Of a stretch of 12,478 nucleotides of DNA, positions 7,322 through 12,478 are shown piece by piece. The stretch is from Zygnema cylindricum (Eukaryota > Streptophyta > Zygnematophyceae > Zygnematales > Zygnemataceae), in NCBI GenBank assembly GCA_037447655.1, contig JBBHKE010003116.1, positions 265,523 to 278,000 of the forward strand, read 5' to 3'. The notes beneath the pieces are model-generated. The model did no database searches and had not been told where the DNA came from. It worked only from the letters and a program-made list of their open reading frames with translations. Numbering within the stretch: the first letter of the stretch is position 1; each line of letters opens with the position of its first letter. The translations under genes were made by a program, and so were the position numbers.

Positions 7322-7439
7322 GACGTCACCCACTAGATAGGTCGCCCCCGTTTCTTCACTTTTCCTTTATGTGCTTCAGTTATTTGTACTGCGCATCGAG
7401 CCAATGAGCAATGAGAGCTCTCCAACAACGACCAATGAG
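7322..7439. promoter_or_regulatory. CCAAT/ACGT cluster, possible promoter
   Basis: GACGTCAC at 7322-7329 and two CCAATGAG boxes at 7401-7408 and 7432-7439, 31 bases apart. Such clusters occur in eukaryotic promoters, but no clear gene starts on either side, so this may be chance or the relic of a lost gene. Confidence 0.2.
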
Positions 7440-7520
7440 ATACAGACAACGTCACAAATAAAACTTCACCAATACCGTTGAACAAAAAAGACAGCTGGCC
7501 AAAAGTACGGTCTACCGTCT

Positions 7521-7532
7521 ACGCGTACGCGT
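7521..7532. repeat. 12-bp palindrome ACGCGTACGCGT
   Basis: A perfect two-fold symmetric site made of two ACGCGT units, CpG-rich in an AT-rich setting. Role unknown. Confidence 0.85.
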
Positions 7533-8022
7533 GTCGATATTTTTTTTGGCTGGTGTTCATTTGTACCAAGAAAGCTGCCAGGTAATGTGTCTTGGAAGTA
7601 ATCATTGGCCGTATCGACGTTCAAACTACCATGGCCACAAAATTTGAACAACAAGGAATGACGTGGATATTGATGGCCAATTTTGGCCTGGTGGGAAAAC
7701 AATTATGGCACTGGAGAATTCTTTTCTCGATTGCATAATGTGAATCATCATTAGCTCTTTAAATTTTTTTGTTTCAAACAGCCTGATGAGACACGTGGAG
7801 TGATCCAAAAGTTTCAACTTCATTTCGTTGTTGAAATGTGTGAAAACAATTGGAAACCTCGTATGCGGTTAATCCATAATATATTAATATGTGCATAAAG
7901 TACACCGCCAATCGCTATTAGAGTAAACAAAGCTAATTCGGTGCCCATTTTAAATTTTTTAAAACCTGAAATACAATCCATAACTCTGTTTTTTCCTTTA
8001 CGCCTTTTAGGGTTATTTTTTT

Positions 8023-8359
8023 AATTAGCGTTAATAACGGAAGTACACTGAGATGTTTTTAGTGTGGTGTATGGACAGGGTTTGTCCGTACCAAAATGTA
8101 CTTTTTGAAATAAAAATGTACAAAAAGTCATTTAATGTAATTGCGCACGCATGTGAATGTGCACTGGAGAAAGAGACGCAAACTCGAATATTCAAATTTT
8201 GGCGTACGAATTGTCAGATTTTGTACGGATACATATATTGATGCAGACATCAATACGGCGGGCATTTAGTATTTGAAAAAACCCAAATAAGAGTTAGTGA
8301 TTAATTAGTTTTATATGTTTTTTTGGATTTTTTTTTTTTCGAATTAGCATTAATAACAG
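8023..8359 (+). repeat. Pair of direct repeats AATTAGCRTTAATAACRG
   Basis: AATTAGCGTTAATAACGG at 8023-8040 and AATTAGCATTAATAACAG at 8342-8359 differ at two positions, and both are preceded by a long T-run. They bracket about 300 bases holding a 7-bp-stem hairpin at 8237-8254. The second copy ends three bases before the stop of the candidate last PIGQ exon. Related motifs occur at 1597-1612 and 7129-7144. Confidence 0.6.
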
Positions 8360-8361
8360 AC

Positions 8362-8546
8362 TCATATTAACTCCTGCCTTGTACTACACATAGACGTTTG
8401 TCCTTCAAATAGAGACGTCATTCCACAAGGAGGCCCAAACTGATTTTGCCATTGAAGTACACTGACAAAGAAGCTTTCACTTATAGCTCCCTCCTGGGGA
8501 AAAGATGGAGGATTCAAGTCATTGGACATATAAAACGTGACACGTT
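8362..8546 (-). CDS. Candidate last PIGQ exon
   Basis: With the acceptor CACTCAATAG it joins exon c in the correct phase (A plus AA, Lys) and gives 60 further residues ending QELI before TGA. The sequence (ERVTFYMSNDLNPPSF, AISESFFVSVLQWQNQFG) has gene-like codon use, but I cannot align it firmly to any GPI1 tail. A better-looking acceptor inside it (TTTTCCCCAG before 8490) is out of phase with exon c. It could instead belong to another gene or a relic. Confidence 0.3.
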
Positions 8547-8651
8547 CTATTGAGTGAAATAATTGTCCCAATTACAACATTCACATATAAGCACTTGGAT
8601 TTTCGTTTTTGCCCAATGATGACCACTATGCACTTGATCACCACAGGTTAA

Positions 8652-8763
8652 TTACTCCTCGTCACTAATAAACATTTTAAAACACATGCTGAAATAGTCT
8701 TTAACAGAAATATTTACATGTAAATCCTTTCGAAGTTGAGACAAATCTATTGACATGGAAATC
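8652..8763 (-). CDS. Alternative terminal exon candidate
   Basis: The strong acceptor TTGTTTTGCAG opens a frame of 37 residues (ISMSIDLSQLRKDLHVNISV, then a Cys/Phe-rich end, ISDEE, TAA). It needs an incoming two-base phase, which exon c's donor does not provide, so an unseen small exon would be required. It is not recognised as any family. It may be an alternative 3' end, an exon of something else, or chance. Confidence 0.2.
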
Positions 8764-9374
8764 CTGCAAAACAACAGTATATCCAAAATTAAATAGGAAC
8801 CATATATACATAATAACATAGTTCCCAAAACCTTCAAACTTCTACTCAATTATCCCAGTATAGGATCCTTGCCAAAAATATCACCAAATTTTGGAAAATC
8901 CAATTGAAAAATCTAATATTGCAGATCCAAATAATAATCAGCTTTACCCCGTAAAAAAATCACAAAGATTAGCACTCTATTCCATCTCTGTCATAAAAAA
9001 CTGACTAATCGTCCTATTTTTTCCCACATTTTCAAAACACTAATTTCGTGCCGTACTTAGTTCTATAAAGAAATCAGCACTACGAACTTTACCTTAAAAA
9101 GTCGAGAAGCAAATTCTCCCCTACTCTCTGTACTAATGATCCAAAACAATCATATCTACATATCTACCATTTTTATGCACAAAAACAGTAAAAACCAGAA
9201 ATCTATATCCATAGAAACCGTTAACTCTTCCGACATACACTCATAAAACTTGTCACCCGTAAACTCATTAAAACATTTAAAACATTAAAACATTAACTTC
9301 ATTAAAACAATTAACCAAAACAAAACTGACACACTAAAGAAAAACAAGAAAAAAAAAGTAATTTGAGAGCTCAC

Positions 9375-9468
9375 TGGTTCCCAGAAGCAATTCCATATGC
9401 GGCCGAAATGATTCCCTTTGCGGAAACATATTTTCCCAAATGATCCCAAAAAGGGTTCTGGAGCTCTC
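9375..9468 (-). CDS. PIGQ: PIGQ exon c (probable)
   Basis: A textbook acceptor (long pyrimidine tract, then CTGTACAG) and a GTGAGC donor bound 94 bases. It codes for 31 residues and one extra base, beginning ESSRTLFGIIWE and containing QRESFRPHMELLL. The E-x6-PH-x3-L pattern and its distance from SGLYF resemble the C-terminal region of plant GPI1 proteins. Phase agrees with exon b. Reading through the donor instead would add about a dozen mostly hydrophobic residues and stop. Confidence 0.65.
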
Positions 9469-12089
9469 CTGTACAGAGAGGGAGGAAGAGGGAAGGGGAG
9501 AGAAAGTAAGAGGGAGAGGGAGAGGGGGAGGCCGGGGGAGGAGGAGAGAAAGAAAGAGGGAGAAGGAGGGGTAGAGGGGGAGGCCGGGGGAGGGGGAGAG
9601 AAAGAAAGAGGGAGAGGGAGAGGGAGAGGGAGAGGGAGTGGGAGAAAGAAGAATGTTATTCACAGTCAAAATTTAATAAGTTCCTAATTCCAAAATCTTG
9701 AGTACGTCATTAAGCAACACCATAGTTGGAAGCACAAACAGACAAAAATGAGAAAAGCCTCTTCCAATGCATCTCAAACAAAAAAAATCCCTCTCTAGCT
9801 CTCGCTATCTCTCACTACTTCTCTATCTCTCCATAAACCCCCTCCGTCCTCTTGGTCTCTCCTTCTCACCATTCCTCTTTCTCCCTCCTTTCCAAATTCC
9901 CTCTCTCCCCCTCGCCCTCTCCTCCCCCCCTCTTCCTCCTCTGCCTCTCCTATCTCTTTCCCCTCTCGATATTTCCACCTACGTCAATCTCTCCTTTTTC
10001 CTCATTTTCCCTCCTCTCCCATTGTCTGACTCCTCTCCCACAGCCCCACTGTCTCACTCCTTCGTTTCCCTCCCTCCCTCTCTCCCTGCCTCCTTCCCTC
10101 CCTGCCTCCCACACTTTTCATCGCTTGCCCACTCCCTCACTCTCCCTCCCAAAGTCACACTCCTCCCCAACTGCCCCACTGTTGCACTCATCTCCCTCCC
10201 CCCCCCCCCTCCCCCCCCTCCCTCCCTCCCCCAATTTTTTCTCATGGGTTGACGGTTCTCTTTCACCTATATTCATCACATTGCTTCTCATTCCTATAGA
10301 AAAAATATTATTTTCCGCGGCTCTGATTCTTCTCTCCCTCTCCTCTAAAGAAGTCAAGTCCCTCTTAAATTCACTCCCTTGCCCAAAAGGACCGACAACT
10401 TCTCGAGATTTTTCCTCCACCGAAAACAACTCTTTCACAATTTCCTCTCGTCCTTTTGTTTTTTTATTCACTTTTCCCTTTTCCGATTTCGATTCCCGTC
10501 GGAGATCTAAAGGGTAAAAGTATAAGCCGGACGAGAAATTCTCGCGCCTTACCAAATATAGCGTGGATAAATAGTAAGGAAAAGTTTTTACAGCGACTGC
10601 CGTGATGTAAAAACCGGCCAAAAATAATTGTCTCACCGAATATAGTGTGGCGAAAAAGAGATAAAACATGGCTGAAGTTGGGAGAAGCAAAACAGAAATC
10701 GCGAATAGAAGGGAAGCGATGACAATTTGTTCGACCGAAGAAGAAAAAGAATCGATTCGTTTTTGTAATGGGTTCCATTTACGACCTCTGCGAAAAATAG
10801 AAAACGAACAGAAAAAAAGCACAAAAGAAAGGGAAAATGAAAAAAGAAAAAGAAAGAAAACGAAAGAGTTAATATCCCTGCGGAAGATATGAAAAACAGG
10901 AAAGAACAGAAAAAAACACAAAAGAAAGGGAAAACGAAAAAATGAAAAGAAGAAAATGAAAGAAGACGTAGAAAAATAAACATTCTCCCACCAAACCAAA
11001 GCCTAAAAATCCCAAATTTTAAGATTGATTTCATCAGTTCGGGTGAGATTTTTGCTCAAGTTTAAACTTAGCAGTTTCCAGGATTAAAAAAAAAGTTCAA
11101 CAGTTTCAGGATGAAAATAAAACATCGATTTTCACTAGAAGACAAAGGAATTTAGTGGGGAGGGGAAAAGGGGTTAATGAAACATTTTTGTGAAGCAATT
11201 TATTTGTAGAAATCATGGCTACAGAAAAAAAAAATAGTTTAAAAGCTTTTTAATGCCCTTAGAAACAACCAAAAAGGAGTAAAAATAGCGAAAAGCATAT
11301 TTACTTTTCGAGAAAACTTCCAATTTTCCAATTGGTGAATTTTAGTACGAAGAACAAAAAAAAGGAAAAGGAAAGAGAAGGCAGCCGCCTTTCCCCAACT
11401 TTCACGGATATGGAACGGAAAAGAAATGAAAAGAAAGAAATAAACCAATCCAAAAAGAAATAAAAACGAAACAAAAAAGCAACACAAAAAAAAGAGAACA
11501 AGGAAACTAAAAAGAAACGAAAAAGATAAAGAAAACTAAAATGTATGAAACAGAAAGAATCGGAAAAAAAATAAAAATGGAATCTTACACAAAGAACCGC
11601 CACAGTGACGCGACAGCCCGAAGTTGATAGTAATAAAGGACAGACAACAGCCAATAGAGGATCGCCACCTGGCACGTAGCAAGTGAAATTAAATCGGCCA
11701 ACATCGTCAGAAAAGCCGAAAATCCTATAACTGGAGATACTACCGCTAAGAAGCTGACACCTGGCATGATGTAAGGCTTTAAGAAACTCCCAACCCGAGC
11801 TCCAATTTCTATTCCCTGCCATGAAATTGTACCCAAAAAGATCGAAAGCTCTTTATTAAGCTTCAGTCCCGCGGGCTCGTCCATTAAGAGAGCGACACCT
11901 GTCCTCAAAAAGTTATCTGCGAGATCTTGACTGGTGGTTTGGAGCCAATGAGAGACGGAGTTTCGGTGGAGGAGGAGAAGAGCGCCAGCTGTCAAGCCGA
12001 GAATGGTGTCGACGAAAAGGGAAACCCACGGAGCCATTTTGAACGAATAGGAGGACGCCACATCAGCGGAGAAACTCTCATCGGATAGT
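9375..12089 (-). CDS. PIGQ: PIGQ/GPI1 homologue, GPI-GlcNAc transferase subunit Q (partial, spliced)
   Basis: PIG-Q/Gpi1 is a multi-pass endoplasmic reticulum membrane subunit of the complex that transfers N-acetylglucosamine to phosphatidylinositol, the first step of GPI-anchor synthesis; the catalytic subunit is PIG-A. Three exons join in phase: 11589-12089, 10472-10787 and 9375-9468, giving about 303 residues. Family hallmarks seen: VDTILGL in the first membrane segment, MDEPAGLKLNKEL, the long hydrophobic stretch ending ASLWRFF, then GRKWNPLQKRIDSF across the first splice junction, LLLPTSAMFYLFF, and an E..RPH...L block in the third exon. Full-length relatives also have a long, poorly conserved N-terminal half, which must be encoded by exons right of the window. 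The start codon is therefore outside, and the internal Met in FKMAPW is unlikely to be the start. The C-terminus is unresolved. Nothing in the exons read here suggests a pseudogene: the frames are open and splice sites are consensus-like. Residues around ILYW and QLRAVASLWR look plant-like from memory, which a database search should test. Confidence 0.9.
9478..9650 (-). repeat. Polypyrimidine hexamer tract at 3' end of PIGQ intron
   Basis: Plus strand is (GGGAGA)n-like and GGGGGAGGCC-rich; on the coding strand it is an almost pure CT tract ending ten bases before the exon c junction at 9468/9469. It contains a 52-base tandem duplication: GAGGGGGAGGCC at 9522-9533 and again at 9574-9585, each followed by a GAGAGAAAGAAAGAGGGAGA segment. 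Confidence 0.9.
9780..10245. repeat. Long CT-rich (plus) / GA-rich (coding strand) tract in PIGQ intron
   Basis: About 450 bases of CTCTCC/CCTCCC-type sequence on the plus strand, making the unspliced transcript purine-rich here. It is complementary in kind to the pyrimidine tracts at 9478-9650 and 12103-12180. The long open frames across it on both strands reflect low complexity. The part at 10192-10232 has C-runs of 12, 8, 3, 3 and 5. Confidence 0.9.
10192..10232 (-). other. Predicted G-quadruplex-forming run in PIGQ intron
   Basis: On the coding strand this reads as G-runs of 5, 3, 3, 8 and 12 separated by single A residues, well beyond the usual four-run quadruplex pattern. It could form in the DNA or the unspliced RNA. 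No function is shown. Confidence 0.6.
10472..10787 (-). CDS. PIGQ: PIGQ exon b
   Basis: The acceptor TTTTTCGCAG supplies the base that completes the split codon (GT plus A, Val), giving the continuous motif LWRFFVGRKWNPLQKR with family spacing. The exon then runs 105 codons through two hydrophobic regions (IVIASLLFAISVLLLP; FLAGFYITAVAVKTFPYYL) to SSGLYFYPLD. The donor chosen, AAA before GTGAAT, is not strong but ends in phase 0 and matches the next exon. The frame stays open for about 118 codons beyond it into a Glu/Lys/Gly-rich stretch that I read as intron. Confidence 0.88.
10788..10968 (-). repeat. Tandem duplication of a 3' splice-site region in PIGQ intron
   Basis: Two diverged copies (10788-10868 and about 10878-10968) share a CTGCG start followed by GAACAGAAAAAAA, CACAAAAGAAAGGGAAAA and GAAAATGAAAG-type words. 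On the coding strand each ends in a pyrimidine-rich run and CGCAG. The lower one is the exon b acceptor. The upper one (exon start 10877) is exactly 90 bases away, and the frame between is open. Confidence 0.75.
11589..12089 (-). CDS. PIGQ: PIGQ exon a (first exon in window)
   Basis: The acceptor is CGCCCAG at the end of a (CCCTCT)n pyrimidine tract; the donor is GTAAGA. The exon is 501 bases: one base completing an upstream codon, 166 codons, then GT of a split codon. It encodes the first membrane segment (VSLFVDTILGLTAG), the MDEPAGLKLN signature, and two or three further hydrophobic segments up to ASLWRFF. The incoming phase shows that at least one coding exon lies upstream. Confidence 0.92.
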
Positions 12090-12478
12090 CTGGGCGAAGA
12101 GGGGAGAGGGAGAGGGAGAGGGAGAGGGAGAGGGAGAGGGAGAGGGAAGGTGAGAGGGAGGAAGAGGGAGAGGGAGAAGGACTGCAAATAGAATTGTCAG
12201 ACACTTTTGATCGGAAATATCAAAACAACAAAAATGAAAACGGAAGATGGCTTGGATAAGAAAATAAAAGCAAAAAGAAATCAGGACCAAAAACAAATAA
12301 AAGAAGAAATAAGTAACGGAAAAAAAAATCAGGATATTTAATGTTAGAATTCTCTCCCTCCCTGGATGACAATATATCAGAAATGGAGAGGGGGAAGAAA
12401 GAGGCTCCCTTTTGAGAGAAAGAAAAAAAGAAATAAGGAAAGAAAGAAGGGGGAGAGGTAAAGACTATATAACAGTAG
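12090..12478 (-). other. Upstream PIGQ intron (partial) with pyrimidine repeat
   Basis: No exon was recognised from the exon a acceptor to the window edge. On the coding strand it is T-rich, as the other introns are. A (GGGAGA)n array occupies 12103-12147 on the plus strand and decays to about 12180; on the coding strand it forms the pyrimidine tract of the acceptor. GA-rich simple sequence is also seen at 12380-12460. Confidence 0.7.

Larger units (their letters stand above)
7043..8361. other. Intergenic DNA downstream of PIGQ, no confident gene
   Basis: No gene is supported. Two minus-strand frames (7626-7823 and 7466-7702) have somewhat gene-like composition and an acceptor-like CCCACCAG between them, but I recognise neither. 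Other contents are the hairpin 7103-7121, twin CCAATGAG boxes at 7401-7439, a 12-bp palindrome at 7521-7532, a GGACA/TGTCC hairpin near 8073-8087, a 7-bp-stem hairpin at 8237-8254, and T-run-plus-motif repeats at 8023 and 8342. I saw no canonical AATAAA signal on the minus strand just downstream of the PIGQ stop candidates. Confidence 0.5.

Noticed and set aside
7783-7790. CTGATGAG, the core of a hammerhead ribozyme
   Set aside because: No GAAA partner core or flanking stems at the required positions.
7466-7823. Two overlapping minus-strand frames with gene-like composition
   Set aside because: Not recognised, in different frames, and only a guessed splice could join them. Too weak for a gene call.
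9334-10266. Pro/Ser/Leu-rich and Arg/Glu/Gly-rich frames on both strands
   Set aside because: They are products of the GA/CT simple repeats in a PIGQ intron. Only 9375-9468 on the minus strand is kept, as an exon.

Overview
The window looks like eukaryotic nuclear DNA, most likely from a land plant or a close green relative. The one recognisable gene, a minus-strand PIGQ/GPI1 homologue, has a conserved core that reads closer to my recollection of plant GPI1 proteins than of animal ones. Its introns are U-rich with GT..AG borders. The left two thirds is repeat-rich intergenic DNA with G-box (CACGTG) and GTAC-core motifs. The organism call is an inference; no ribosomal, organellar or other diagnostic gene is present.

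Layout, left to right. 1-292: GTAT microsatellite decaying into TA/CATA repeats. 293-1717: AT-rich DNA with no supported gene. 1718-3747: a roughly 2 kb imperfect inverted repeat (foldback element), with at least seven exact inverted matches of 8-16 bp in mirror order. 3776-4824 and 5946-7037: two diverged copies of one ~1.05-1.09 kb LTR-like sequence with TG..CA ends. The second is flanked by a perfect 5-bp duplication, GAATA, so it is best read as a solo LTR. Both carry the same layout: a tRNA-like segment, a G-box, five GTAC cores at exactly conserved spacing, a CCAAT box, a TATA-like box, and a series of short hairpins whose stems differ between copies in base-pair-preserving ways. 4825-5940 and 7043-8361: intergenic DNA with small palindromes and inverted repeats.

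8362-12478: the 3' part of the PIGQ/GPI1 gene on the minus strand. Two exons (11589-12089 and 10472-10787) are certain. A third (9375-9468) is likely and phase-compatible. The last exon is unresolved (candidates 8362-8546 and 8652-8763). The 5' exons lie beyond the right edge. The introns hold long polypurine/polypyrimidine tracts. Two such tracts sit directly against 3' splice sites, and one 3' splice site is tandemly duplicated so that the upstream copy would add 30 codons in frame.

The most unusual material is in the two LTR copies: a fixed-spacing GTAC array (a possible SBP/SPL-type binding array) and a covarying hairpin array. Both conclusions rest on comparing only two copies within this window.
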